Position numbers and translations under genes: made by a program. The notes under the pieces were generated by a model that searched no databases, was not told the origin of the DNA, and saw nothing but the letters and a program-made list of their open reading frames with translations. This document shows, piece after piece, positions 25,950 through 34,652 of a DNA stretch of 64,000 bases. Source of the stretch: Flagellimonas onchidii (lineage in GTDB: Bacteria > Bacteroidota > Bacteroidia > Flavobacteriales > Flavobacteriaceae). The stretch lies in the NCBI RefSeq assembly GCF_004804315.1, contig NZ_SRXX01000010.1, positions 1-64,000 of the forward strand, written 5' to 3'. Each line of letters starts with the position of its first letter. Position 1 is the first letter of the stretch.

Positions 25950-27185
25950 TTAGGTTAAACCTTTCTTTTTAAGGGTTATAACCGTGATTTCAGGCCAAAT
26001 CCCAACACGTCCAGGATAGCCGATAAAGCCAAAGCCACGGTTCACATTGATAAACTGGCCCAACTCTTCATATACCCCGGCCCAGTACTTGTAACGCCAT
26101 TTTACCGGGCTCCATTTTACCCATCCGGGAATCTCCACTCCAAACTGCATGCCGTGGGTGTGACCACTTAACGTAAGTTGAAAATGATAATCATCTTTGA
26201 TCACAACATCTTCCCAGTGCGAAGGGTCATGGCTCATCAATATTTTAAAGTCATCCTTGGAAACCCCAGCTTTGGCCTTCTCAAGATCTCCAGCTTTTTT
26301 GAATCCGCCTCTTCCCCAGTTTTCCACACCTAAAAGTGCGATTCGTTGTCCATCCTTTTCAAGGTATCTATGAGTATCCAACAAAAGATCAAAGCCCATG
26401 TCCTTTTGCATATTCTTTAAATCCGCAAGATTTTGGGCCTTGGCTTCATCAGAGGGCCATGAAGTATAATCCCCATAATCGTGATTGCCCAAAACGGAAA
26501 ATTTCCCATCTTTGGCCTCTAGCGTCGTAAACAAATCTGTCCATGGTTCCATTTCCTTGGCTTTGTCGTTTACCATATCCCCTGTGAACAAAATAACATC
26601 GCTTTTTTGTTCATTGATCAGATCTATTCCGTAGGCCACTTTTTTGCGGTTGTCAAAACTACCGCTATGCACATCGGAAATTTGGGTGATCTGGTATCCA
26701 TCAAAAGCTTCAGGCAAATCATCAAAGGTCAATTCGTACTTCAGTACTTTATAATTGTATTTCCCACGGTACATTCCATAGAGCAATGCCCCAAAGGGCA
26801 AGGCAGCAATCCCTAATGCGATTCCACTAATGAATTTTCTACGTGAAGGGAAAAATTGGGTCTGGGTTTCGGAAAGACCGGCTATTTTGCTATATCCAAA
26901 CACGAACAATCGGACCACATCCTCCAGCAACAAAAAAATCCCCAATCCTACTCCTAGTAACAAAAAAGCAAAGAAAATTCCTCCAGCGTTAGCGATTTGT
27001 CCACGAATGCCATCTCCAGGGGTATAGTTCAACACTCGAATAATGAAATTGGCCAAAGCGATCAAAAAAAGTAGTCCATAAGCCCAGTGCAGCCAAATGT
27101 TTTTGAAAAGTGTTTTAAACCCTTGAAAACCATAAATGGCTGAAATTATATAAATAATGGAAAGAATGATTAAAAAACGGGGCAT
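25950..27185 (-). CDS. Membrane-anchored metallophosphoesterase (YkuE-like)
   Basis: 411 residues. Four hydrophobic segments fill the first ~140 residues (IILSIIYIISAIYGF, ALANFIIRVLNY, FAFLLLGVGLGIFLLLEDVV, FISGIALGIAALPFGALLYG). The calcineurin-like domain follows with all metal motifs: ISDVHSG (D-x-H), FTGDMVND (GD), LGNHDYGD (GNHD), LMSHDPSHW and SGHTHGMQFG (GHTH). Family members include UDP-2,3-diacylglucosamine pyrophosphatases of the LpxG type and YkuE; the true substrate cannot be told. A -7-like TATCTTTG at 27203-27210 lies just upstream, giving a very short leader. Confidence 0.88.
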   Translation of the reverse strand: MPRFLIILSIIYIISAIYGFQGFKTLFKNIWLHWAYGLLFLIALANFIIRVLNYTPGDGIRGQIANAGGIFFAFLLLGVGLGIFLLLEDVVRLFVFGYSKIAGLSETQTQFFPSRRKFISGIALGIAALPFGALLYGMYRGKYNYKVLKYELTFDDLPEAFDGYQITQISDVHSGSFDNRKKVAYGIDLINEQKSDVILFTGDMVNDKAKEMEPWTDLFTTLEAKDGKFSVLGNHDYGDYTSWPSDEAKAQNLADLKNMQKDMGFDLLLDTHRYLEKDGQRIALLGVENWGRGGFKKAGDLEKAKAGVSKDDFKILMSHDPSHWEDVVIKDDYHFQLTLSGHTHGMQFGVEIPGWVKWSPVKWRYKYWAGVYEELGQFINVNRGFGFIGYPGRVGIWPEITVITLKKKGLT

Positions 27186-27202
27186 GCAATTGCTTTTTTT
27201 TA

Positions 27203-27210
27203 CAAAGATA
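27203..27210 (-). promoter_or_regulatory. -7 promoter element for the metallophosphoesterase gene
   Basis: TATCTTTG on the minus strand matches TAnnTTTG, 18 bp before the ATG. No convincing -33 element was seen. Confidence 0.45.
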
Positions 27211-27243
27211 TTTCTTTAGTTCTGGAACTGAATTATTTAGCGA

Positions 27244-27966
27244 TCATTTAACGCTGTGTACAATTCGACGAACCTTGTCCAAGTTTGTTACAGCCACTTG
27301 GTTTTCGCTTAAATGCGATGCCGAATTCATTGGGATTTTATCCTCAAGATCCACCTCATTTCCAAATGAACTTCCAGAGAAATGAATAGCGCTCAATCCT
27401 ACGGTTTTGAACTTGGCACTATTCTCAAGTCGTATTCCTCCACCCGCCATTACAACCGTCTTTTTAGAAATTTGATTCAATTCTCTAAGTAATTCCAATC
27501 CTTTTTCCGCTGAAGTTTGTAGGCCCGAGGTCAGTATGTAATCTACATTCAAAGTTTCCAGTTGACCCAATACCTCCTTTGGATTCGTTACCCAGTCAAA
27601 TGCACGATGAAAAGTAAACTTCATGGGTCTTGAAGCTTTCACTAAAGCCGAGGTTCTATCCACGTCCAAACCACTATCGTCAAAGAGCACTCCAGAAACA
27701 ATTCCGTCAACACCAATTTCCTTGCAAAAAGCGATGTCCTTCAACATTACTTGATATTCTAGGTCAGTATAGGTAAAATGACCACTTCGCGGTCTTATCA
27801 ACACATGGACCGGAATGTTCAATCGTTCTTTGGCCAATTTTATTAATCCATAAGAAGGGGAAATCCCCCCTACTCCCAACTCACTACAGAGTTCAATACG
27901 GTCAGCCCCAGCCTCTTGGGCAATTAAAGCAGATTCCAGTGAGTTGGCACAAACTTCTACAAGCAT
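27244..27966 (-). CDS. cutC: CutC family protein
   Basis: 240 residues from the ATG at 27966 (MLVEVCANSLESALIAQEAG); a longer reading from 28002 adds a poor leader. The TIM-barrel landmarks of CutC are clear: GADRIELCSELGVGGISPS, VHVLIRPRSGHFTY, FTFHRAFDW and the closing GGGIRLEN. The family was named for copper homeostasis in Escherichia coli, but that role is disputed and the reaction is unknown. It is divergent from the glycosylasparaginase gene with about 40 bp between starts, so the two may share regulation. Confidence 0.92.
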   Translation of the reverse strand: MLVEVCANSLESALIAQEAGADRIELCSELGVGGISPSYGLIKLAKERLNIPVHVLIRPRSGHFTYTDLEYQVMLKDIAFCKEIGVDGIVSGVLFDDSGLDVDRTSALVKASRPMKFTFHRAFDWVTNPKEVLGQLETLNVDYILTSGLQTSAEKGLELLRELNQISKKTVVMAGGGIRLENSAKFKTVGLSAIHFSGSSFGNEVDLEDKIPMNSASHLSENQVAVTNLDKVRRIVHSVK

Positions 27967-28005
27967 ATTGCTATCTTTAGCGGGACTAAAATAAACATCC
28001 AAATC

Positions 28006-29004
28006 ATGCGAAGACGTAAATTTCTTAAAAAATCTGGGCTTACAACAGCAGGGCTCATGTCTGCCCCAGTTTTAGCCTCTTGCAAAACCGAAAACAAACT
28101 TGAAAACACCGCGGCAATCGCCCAAGTCACCAAACCTATTGCCATTTGTACCTGGAATTTTATGAATGCCACCGCAAAAGCTTGGGAGGTTCTGAGCAAA
28201 GGCGGAAACGCATTAGATGCTGTTGAACAGGGCGTTATGGTCGAGGAAGCCGATGTCACCAACGAAACAGTTGGCAAAGGTGGCAGACCGGATAGAGATG
28301 GAAATGTAACTTTGGATGCCTGTATTATGGATAAAGATGGTAATTGTGGGTCCGTAGTGTATTTGCAAAATATTGCCCATCCCATTTCCGTAGCAAGAAA
28401 AGTGATGGAAGAAACCCCGCACATAATTTTAGCTGGAAAAGGAGCCGAAAAATTTGCATACGAACAAGGCTTCCAAAAAGAAGATTTGTTTACGGAAAGT
28501 ACCCGAAAGCAATATGAAGAATGGAAGAAAACTTCCAAATACGAGACCACCATCAATATTGAAAACCACGATACGATAGGAATGTTGGCCATAGATGACA
28601 ACGGGGATATCGCTGGTGCCTGCACCACTAGCGGCATGGCCTATAAAGTAGCTGGCCGTGTAGGGGATTCACCCATTATTGGGGCCGGACTTTATGTGGA
28701 TAATGAAGTAGGTGGAGCCACGGCGACCGGTGTCGGTGAAGAAGTCATCCGAACTGTAGGTAGTTTTTTAATCGTTGAGCTGATGCGACAAGGAAAAAGT
28801 CCTCAAGAAGCCTGCGAAGAGGGGGTAAAACGTATCATGAAAAAGAATGAAGGTCGAAAAGATTTCCAGATTGGATTTTTAGCCATCAACAAGCAAGGTG
28901 AAACTGGAGGTTATTGCGTGCACCCGGGTTTTACCTATCGGGAATATTCCGAAAATGGGCATGAGAACAAGCATGTGGAAAGCTTCTATCAGAAATCGGA
29001 ATAA
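28006..29004 (+). CDS. Glycosylasparaginase (N4-(beta-N-acetylglucosaminyl)-L-asparaginase), Tat-exported
   Basis: 332 residues. The N-terminus MRRRKFLKKSGLTTAG is a twin-arginine signal, followed by VLASC, so the enzyme is exported folded and may be lipid-anchored. Ntn-hydrolase features: GNALDAVEQGV near residue 65, the autocleavage site HDTIGM (Thr near 187 becomes the new N-terminal nucleophile), then DIAGACTTSGMAYK and the GAGLYVDNEVGGATATG loop. It removes asparagine from GlcNAc-Asn of degraded N-glycoproteins. Length fits the bacterial family. An exported copy suggests use of external glycoprotein fragments; the adjacent CutC gene gives no further hint. Confidence 0.92.
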   Translation: MRRRKFLKKSGLTTAGLMSAPVLASCKTENKLENTAAIAQVTKPIAICTWNFMNATAKAWEVLSKGGNALDAVEQGVMVEEADVTNETVGKGGRPDRDGNVTLDACIMDKDGNCGSVVYLQNIAHPISVARKVMEETPHIILAGKGAEKFAYEQGFQKEDLFTESTRKQYEEWKKTSKYETTINIENHDTIGMLAIDDNGDIAGACTTSGMAYKVAGRVGDSPIIGAGLYVDNEVGGATATGVGEEVIRTVGSFLIVELMRQGKSPQEACEEGVKRIMKKNEGRKDFQIGFLAINKQGETGGYCVHPGFTYREYSENGHENKHVESFYQKSE

Positions 29005-29151
29005 AGGAATAAGACCGCTTCACTTTCAGCTATGAGATATCTGATTTCTGACGCCTGAAATGTTATCCCTTTTTTCTACCTTTAAAAGCAGTTCAATTTT
29101 TATCGCGAAGGCTAACTTCGCACTTCTAATTTTACACATCTAACTAAAAAT

Positions 29152-31986
29152 ATGTCTGACCAAAAACGACTTTTCCTTCTTGATGCCTATGCCTTGATTT
29201 TCAGAGGATATTATGCCCTGATCAAAAATCCTCGTATCAATTCCAAAGGAATGGACACTTCAGCCATCATGGGATTTGTGAATTCCCTTTTTGATGTCAT
29301 TAAACGTGAAAAACCGGATCATTTAGCAGTATGTTTTGATAAGGGTGGTAGCGTGGAGCGTACGGAGCTATTTGAAGAGTATAAGGCCAATCGAGATGAA
29401 ACCCCGGATGCCATTAAAATTGCCGTACCCTATATCCAAGATATTTTGAAGGCCATGAATATTCCCGTCGTGGAATTGGCGGGATACGAAGCTGATGACC
29501 TCATCGGAACTTTAGCCAAACAGGCAGAAAAAGAAGATTATAAAGTTTTTATGGTCACCCCCGACAAGGATTTTGGTCAACTGGTCTCTGAAAATATTTT
29601 CATGTACCGCCCAGCTCGAATGGGCAATGGCATAGAAATATGGGGAATCCCCGAAGTGCAAAAACGCTTTGGAGTGGAACGTCCTGAGCAGGTAATCGAT
29701 TATTTGGGAATGATGGGTGATGCTAGTGATAATATTCCCGGACTTCCAGGTGTTGGTGATAAGACGGCTAAAAAGTTCTTGGCAGAGTTTGGCACCATGG
29801 AAGGACTTTTGGCCAATACGGACCAATTAAAAGGCAAAATGAAGGAGAAAGTGGAGCAAAATGCCGAACTAGGTAGACTTTCCAGAAAATTAGCTGAAAT
29901 CAAAATTGATTGTGACGTTACATTTAAGGCTGATGACTACGAAATGTCTGAGCCTGATGGCTCCAAAGTGCAGCAGATTTTTGAAGAACTGGAATTTAGA
30001 AGATTAAAAGAGCAATTCATCAAAATCTTCTCGGAAGAACCTACCGATCCTACTGCTGGTACGGAAGCTCCTAAAGTGACCAAAGAACCTCAAGCTGCAG
30101 GTAGCGGACAGTTCAGTTTGTTTGGAGGGAATCCGGCAGATGCCCCTGCCACCATCAAAGATGAGAACAGCAGGAACACTGTTTCAGATATTCAACATTC
30201 ATATCAAAGCATTGTTCCCGGTCTAGGATTGAAGCTTTTTATGCAAAAGTTGATGCAGCAGACTTCGGTTTGTTTTGATACGGAGACCACGTCCATCAAT
30301 CCACTTGAAGCCGAACTTGTAGGTATCGCCTTTAGTTGGGAAGCCAAAAAGGGATTCTATGTCCCCATTCCCGAAGAGAAGGAAACTGCAGAGGAAATTT
30401 TAGAACAGCTTCGCCCCTTCTTCGAATCAGAGAATATTGAAAAAGTAGGTCAAAACCTAAAGTACGATATCAAGGTGATGAAAAACTATGGTATTGAAGT
30501 CAAGGGGAAGCTTTTTGATACCATGTTGGCACATTACCTCATCAATCCAGATATGCGACACAATATGGATGTACTGGCCGAGACTTATTTGAACTACACT
30601 CCGGTTTCTATTACCGAACTTATTGGCAAAAAGGGTAAAAACCAATTGAGCATGCGACAGGTTCCTTTGGAAAAACAAACGGAATATGCTTCCGAAGATG
30701 CTGACATTACCTTGCAACTCGCACAACATTTTAGACCGGAACTGGCCGAAGCCAAAACCGACGAGCTTTTTGAAACCATTGAGGTTCCCTTACTTCGGGT
30801 TTTGGCTGATATGGAAACCGAAGGCATCAATCTTGACAAAGGCTTTTTGAATGACCTTTCCACCGAGTTGGATGGAGACATCAAATCGTTGGAACAGAAA
30901 ATTTACGACGCAGCTAATCAAGAATTCAACATTGCTTCCCCCAAACAATTGGGAGAAATTCTTTTTGAAAAACTAAAACTGGTAGATAAACCCAAAAAGA
31001 CCAAAACTGGACAATATTCTACGGCTGAAGATGTGCTTTCCTATTTGGCCAAAGACCATGAAATCATTCAAAATGTATTGGACTTTAGAGGACTTAGCAA
31101 GCTAAAAAGTACATATGTAGACGCCCTTCCTAATGAAGTGCAACAACATAGTGGCCATGTCCACACTGATTATATGCAAACTGTGGCTGCCACAGGTAGA
31201 TTGAGTAGCAACAATCCGAATTTGCAAAATATCCCCATAAGAACAGAGCGAGGTCGTCAGGTACGTAAGGCCTTTATTCCAAGGGATGAGAATTACACCC
31301 TGTTGGCTGCGGATTACTCCCAAATCGAACTTCGCATTATTGCAGCATTAAGTGAAGAGGACACCATGATCGAAGCCTTTAAAAATGGAGAGGATATCCA
31401 TGCTTCAACGGCCTCAAGGGTTTTTAATGTCCCTATTGAGGAAGTAACCCGTGAACAACGCGGAAATGCCAAAACAGTAAATTTTGGAATCATTTATGGC
31501 GTTTCAGCATTTGGGTTGAGCAATCAAACCGACTTAAGCAGAACCGAGGCCAAAGAGCTCATCGAAACCTATTACAAGACTTATCCCAAATTGCGAAACT
31601 ATATGGGAGAACAGGTAGATTTTGCACGAGACAATGGTTATGTACAAACTGTTTTGGGTCGTCGTCGCTATTTAAAGGATATCAATGCTGGTAATCAAGT
31701 GGTACGCGGTGCAGCTGAACGAAACGCTGTAAATGCCCCCATCCAAGGTAGTGCGGCAGATATCATTAAAATTGCCATGATCAACATCCATAAAAAACTA
31801 TCCGAAGGTGCGTATAAGACCAAAATGTTGTTGCAGGTCCATGATGAATTGGTGTTCGATGCCTATAAACCTGAATTGGAGGAAGTAAAGGCTCTCATAA
31901 AATCCGAAATGGAAAATGCTTATCAATTGGCCGTTCCATTAGATGTTGAAGTGGGAATTGGAGATAATTGGCTGGAGGCACATTAA
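29152..31986 (+). CDS. polA: DNA polymerase I
   Basis: 944 residues, all three domains present. 5'-3' exonuclease at about 1-290 (FLLDAYALIFRGYYAL, VTPDKDFGQL, MMGDASDNIPGLPGVGDKTA). A linker near 300-345 is followed by a 3'-5' exonuclease with VCFDTETTSINP (D-x-E) and EDADITLQLA, so proofreading residues look intact, unlike in Thermus. Polymerase motifs: A LLAADYSQIELRII, B RGNAKTVNFGIIYG, C LLQVHDELVFD. It fills gaps and removes RNA primers in repair and lagging-strand synthesis. The YihY gene follows after only 14 bp. Confidence 0.97.
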   Translation: MSDQKRLFLLDAYALIFRGYYALIKNPRINSKGMDTSAIMGFVNSLFDVIKREKPDHLAVCFDKGGSVERTELFEEYKANRDETPDAIKIAVPYIQDILKAMNIPVVELAGYEADDLIGTLAKQAEKEDYKVFMVTPDKDFGQLVSENIFMYRPARMGNGIEIWGIPEVQKRFGVERPEQVIDYLGMMGDASDNIPGLPGVGDKTAKKFLAEFGTMEGLLANTDQLKGKMKEKVEQNAELGRLSRKLAEIKIDCDVTFKADDYEMSEPDGSKVQQIFEELEFRRLKEQFIKIFSEEPTDPTAGTEAPKVTKEPQAAGSGQFSLFGGNPADAPATIKDENSRNTVSDIQHSYQSIVPGLGLKLFMQKLMQQTSVCFDTETTSINPLEAELVGIAFSWEAKKGFYVPIPEEKETAEEILEQLRPFFESENIEKVGQNLKYDIKVMKNYGIEVKGKLFDTMLAHYLINPDMRHNMDVLAETYLNYTPVSITELIGKKGKNQLSMRQVPLEKQTEYASEDADITLQLAQHFRPELAEAKTDELFETIEVPLLRVLADMETEGINLDKGFLNDLSTELDGDIKSLEQKIYDAANQEFNIASPKQLGEILFEKLKLVDKPKKTKTGQYSTAEDVLSYLAKDHEIIQNVLDFRGLSKLKSTYVDALPNEVQQHSGHVHTDYMQTVAATGRLSSNNPNLQNIPIRTERGRQVRKAFIPRDENYTLLAADYSQIELRIIAALSEEDTMIEAFKNGEDIHASTASRVFNVPIEEVTREQRGNAKTVNFGIIYGVSAFGLSNQTDLSRTEAKELIETYYKTYPKLRNYMGEQVDFARDNGYVQTVLGRRRYLKDINAGNQVVRGAAERNAVNAPIQGSAADIIKIAMINIHKKLSEGAYKTKMLLQVHDELVFDAYKPELEEVKALIKSEMENAYQLAVPLDVEVGIGDNWLEAH

Positions 31987-32000
31987 TTCAATGACCGAGT

Positions 32001-32861
32001 ATGCTCAAGTTTTTCAAAGAGGTTTTTAATCATTTTTTTAATAGCAATACCTTTCAAAAAGGAGCCGCTTTGGCCTACTATGCCGTGTTTTCCATCTTTC
32101 CCATTATCATCATTTTGATTTCCGTGTTGGGAATGATCTTTGGAAAACAAGCAGTGTCAGGTGAGATTTTCGCCCAGTTGAAAGATATTTTGGGAAACGA
32201 TGCTGCTTTGCAGATTCAGGATATGATTAAAAATCAGCATGTAAAGCACAATTCAATCTTTACAACCATTATTGGTTTTGTAACTCTGGGTCTCAGTGCA
32301 TCTGGCATGCTCAATCAAATACATAATGCTTTCAACGATATATGGGGAATAAAAGCCCAACCTAAGAGCAGTATCCTCAGATATTTCACCAAACATTTTG
32401 CCTCATTTGGCATACTGATTTTATTGTTTTTTGTTTTACTGATAAGCACCTTGGCAAATTCCTTTCTTGTAAAGCATGGTGCCAACCTGCATCCTGATTA
32501 TAAATTCTCGGTCGTATACGAGCATTTGACCTCTTTCTTTATCGTCTCGCTTATGTTTGCCATTATGTTCAGGTTTTTGGGTGATACCAGGGTACATTGG
32601 AAACCCGCCTTATTCAGTGGAATGTTTACTGGACTCCTTTTTATTTTCGGAAAAATTGGAATTGGAATGTATTTGGGCAAAGCCCATTTATCCACAACCT
32701 TTGGTTCGGCCAGTGTTTTAGCCTTGATTATGCTATGGGTCTACTACACCTCGCAGATTATGTTTCTTGGAGCCTCTTTTGTGAAGATTTTGAGCCATAG
32801 AATGAATTACAAAATCTTACCTAATAAAAATGCGGTTGAAGTAGCGCATAAGGAAGTTTAA
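32001..32861 (+). CDS. YihY/BrkB family inner-membrane protein
   Basis: 286 residues with about six hydrophobic helices. Family marks: GAALAYYAVFSIFPIIIILI at the N-terminus, WGIKAQPK after the second helix, and ASVLALIMLWVYYTSQIMFLGA near the C-terminus. The function of the family is unsettled (formerly and wrongly called RNase BN); a transport or envelope role is assumed. It follows polA by 14 bp and converges with the marR gene. Confidence 0.9.
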   Translation: MLKFFKEVFNHFFNSNTFQKGAALAYYAVFSIFPIIIILISVLGMIFGKQAVSGEIFAQLKDILGNDAALQIQDMIKNQHVKHNSIFTTIIGFVTLGLSASGMLNQIHNAFNDIWGIKAQPKSSILRYFTKHFASFGILILLFFVLLISTLANSFLVKHGANLHPDYKFSVVYEHLTSFFIVSLMFAIMFRFLGDTRVHWKPALFSGMFTGLLFIFGKIGIGMYLGKAHLSTTFGSASVLALIMLWVYYTSQIMFLGASFVKILSHRMNYKILPNKNAVEVAHKEV

Positions 32862-32876
32862 ATTAGATATTCTTTG

Positions 32877-33314
32877 TCAGTAGTTCTCCCCTATTTGGTC
32901 TAACACCTTTAAGAAAGTTTCAAACTCCTCGGTGTCCAATCCCTTAACGGCCTGTTTACGTAAAATTTGAGCATGGGGTTCAATTGTAGTAATCACTTCT
33001 TGTCCTTGTGATGTCAGTTCCAATTTAAAGCGCTTCATGTCACCATCAAAACGCGTTTTGGTAATCCATCCTTTGCGTTCCAACCCTCCAATGACTCGTG
33101 ATGTTGTAGCGCGGTTCCTAAAGTTGGATTTCACAATATCCGATTGGGACGCCTCTTCTCCTAGTTGATATATACGATACAGAATCACCCACTGTTCAAT
33201 GGTAAGGTCAATTTCCAGTTCCTTAAACTTTCTCAAATAAGCATCCTGAACCTTGCGAAGAACCAAATCCAAGTGTAATCCAATACCCGATATTTCATCA
33301 ATGCGATTGAGCAT
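32877..33314 (-). CDS. MarR family transcriptional regulator
   Basis: 145 residues with the MarR winged helix: LTIEQWVILYRIYQLGEEAS, recognition-helix region SNFRNRATTSRVIGGLERKGW, and the wing ITKTRFDGDMKRFKLELT. Helical ends would form the dimer. It is divergent from the tyrosine-degradation operon starting with HPPD, and the gap contains an 18-bp inverted repeat overlapping both predicted promoters. MarR proteins of this type often respond to aromatic ligands, so it probably represses the operon and itself until a tyrosine catabolite binds. The ligand is inferred. Confidence 0.88.
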   Translation of the reverse strand: MLNRIDEISGIGLHLDLVLRKVQDAYLRKFKELEIDLTIEQWVILYRIYQLGEEASQSDIVKSNFRNRATTSRVIGGLERKGWITKTRFDGDMKRFKLELTSQGQEVITTIEPHAQILRKQAVKGLDTEEFETFLKVLDQIGENY

Positions 33315-33385
33315 AATTTTTTTCCGTATCCCACTTAAAGAACAATTTTAACAATTATTTACTCTAAACCCACCAAATATTATTT

Positions 33386-33393
33386 CAAATTTA
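33386..33393 (-). promoter_or_regulatory. -7 element of the marR promoter
   Basis: TAAATTTG on the minus strand fits TAnnTTTG. A TTG at 33412-33414 (minus strand) stands 18 bp upstream as a -33 element. It is only a few bases from the HPPD -7 box, so the two promoters are back to back. Confidence 0.5.
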
Positions 33394-33394
33394 G

Positions 33395-33402
33395 TATTTT
33401 TG
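33395..33402 (+). promoter_or_regulatory. -7 element of the HPPD operon promoter
   Basis: TATTTTTG matches TAnnTTTG, 47 bp before the HPPD start. No strong -33 TTG is seen, which would fit an activated or weak basal promoter. The box overlaps the left arm of the operator-like repeat. Confidence 0.5.
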
Positions 33403-33417
33403 TTGCATTAACAACAA
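33400..33417. promoter_or_regulatory. Operator-like inverted repeat between marR and HPPD
   Basis: TTGTTG-CATTAA-CAACAA: perfect 6-bp arms with a 6-bp spacer. Its size fits a MarR dimer site. It overlaps the HPPD -7 box and the marR -33 TTG, so one bound dimer could repress both directions. Predicted only. Confidence 0.55.
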
Positions 33418-33449
33418 TTATTGAATATTAATTCAAAAATACAGCACCT

Positions 33450-34583
33450 ATGGAAACATCTACATTACCCAAATTGCACGATGCAGCCAAAGACTTTATG
33501 CCCATTAATGGCACCGATTATTTGGAGCTTTATGTGAGCAATTCCAAACAGGCTGCACATTTTTACAAAACTGCTTTCGGATTCCAGTCGTTAGCTTATG
33601 CAGGTCTTGAAACCGGCTTAAAAGACAGGGAAAGCTACGTCGTGGTTCAAGACAAGATTCGATTGGTTTTGACCTCTCCATTAAAAAGCGGAACCGATAT
33701 CGGAAGACACATTGATCAACATGGTGATGGTGTTAAAGTAGTCGCTCTTTGGGTCGATGACGCCACCTATGCCTATAATACAGCCATTGAAAAAGGCGCT
33801 AAGTCTTACATGGAACCTCAAACTGAGGAAGATGAAAATGGAAAAGTAGTCCGTTCTGGTATTTATACCTATGGGGAGACCGTTCATATTTTTGTAGAAC
33901 GTAAAGAGTACAGTGGCATTTTTATGCCAGGATATAAAAAATGGGAAACCCCTTACTACAATCCAGAGTCTGTTGGTCTAAAGTACGTAGATCATATGGT
34001 AGGTAATGTGGGATGGAACAAAATGAACTACTGGGTGGACTTTTACGAAAACGTCTTGGGCTTCGTGAATATTCTTTCTTTTGACGACAATGACATCTCC
34101 ACCGAGTACACCGCTTTAATGAGCAAGGTGATGAGCAATGGTAACGGACGTATTAAGTTTCCAATCAACGAGCCTGCTGAAGGAAAGAAAAAGTCCCAAG
34201 TAGAAGAGTATCTTGATTTTTATGAAGGCGAAGGCGTTCAACACATTGCTGTGGCAACCGATGACATCATAACTACAGTAAAACAATTAAGAAGCCGCGG
34301 AGTTGAATTCCTAAGAGTTCCAGACACCTACTACGAAGCGGTTACTGATCGTGTAGGTGAAATTGATGAAGATATCGCACCGCTAAGGGAATTGGGGATT
34401 TTGGTAGATCGTGATGATGAAGGATACTTGCTTCAGATTTTTACTCGACCAGTAGAGCCAAGACCTACCATGTTCTTTGAAATTATACAAAGAAAGGGTG
34501 CGCAATCATTTGGAAAAGGTAACTTTAAGGCACTGTTCGAAGCTATTGAGCGTGAACAGGAGGTAAGAGGTACGCTTCACTAG
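33450..34583 (+). CDS. hppD: 4-hydroxyphenylpyruvate dioxygenase
   Basis: 377 residues with two VOC domains, near 15-155 and 170-360. The iron facial triad is visible: His in KYVDHMVGNV near 180, His in GVQHIAVATDDI near 262, and Glu in MFFEIIQRKG near 345. It turns 4-hydroxyphenylpyruvate into homogentisate using O2, with decarboxylation and side-chain migration. It is the first gene of the tyrosine-degradation operon, followed by homogentisate dioxygenase 69 bp later. Probable control by the divergent MarR protein via the repeat at 33400-33417. Confidence 0.96.
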   Translation: METSTLPKLHDAAKDFMPINGTDYLELYVSNSKQAAHFYKTAFGFQSLAYAGLETGLKDRESYVVVQDKIRLVLTSPLKSGTDIGRHIDQHGDGVKVVALWVDDATYAYNTAIEKGAKSYMEPQTEEDENGKVVRSGIYTYGETVHIFVERKEYSGIFMPGYKKWETPYYNPESVGLKYVDHMVGNVGWNKMNYWVDFYENVLGFVNILSFDDNDISTEYTALMSKVMSNGNGRIKFPINEPAEGKKKSQVEEYLDFYEGEGVQHIAVATDDIITTVKQLRSRGVEFLRVPDTYYEAVTDRVGEIDEDIAPLRELGILVDRDDEGYLLQIFTRPVEPRPTMFFEIIQRKGAQSFGKGNFKALFEAIEREQEVRGTLH

Positions 34584-34652
34584 AGCATACTTCATAGTTC
34601 AAATTAGATTGAACATATTTTTTAAGCTTGAGTTTCAACTTAAAAAACAACT

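Noticed and set aside
27957-28637. A 226-codon open frame on the minus strand antisense to the glycosylasparaginase gene
   Set aside because: It mirrors a well-conserved Ntn-hydrolase coding sequence, has Ser/Pro-rich composition typical of antisense frames, and overlaps cutC.
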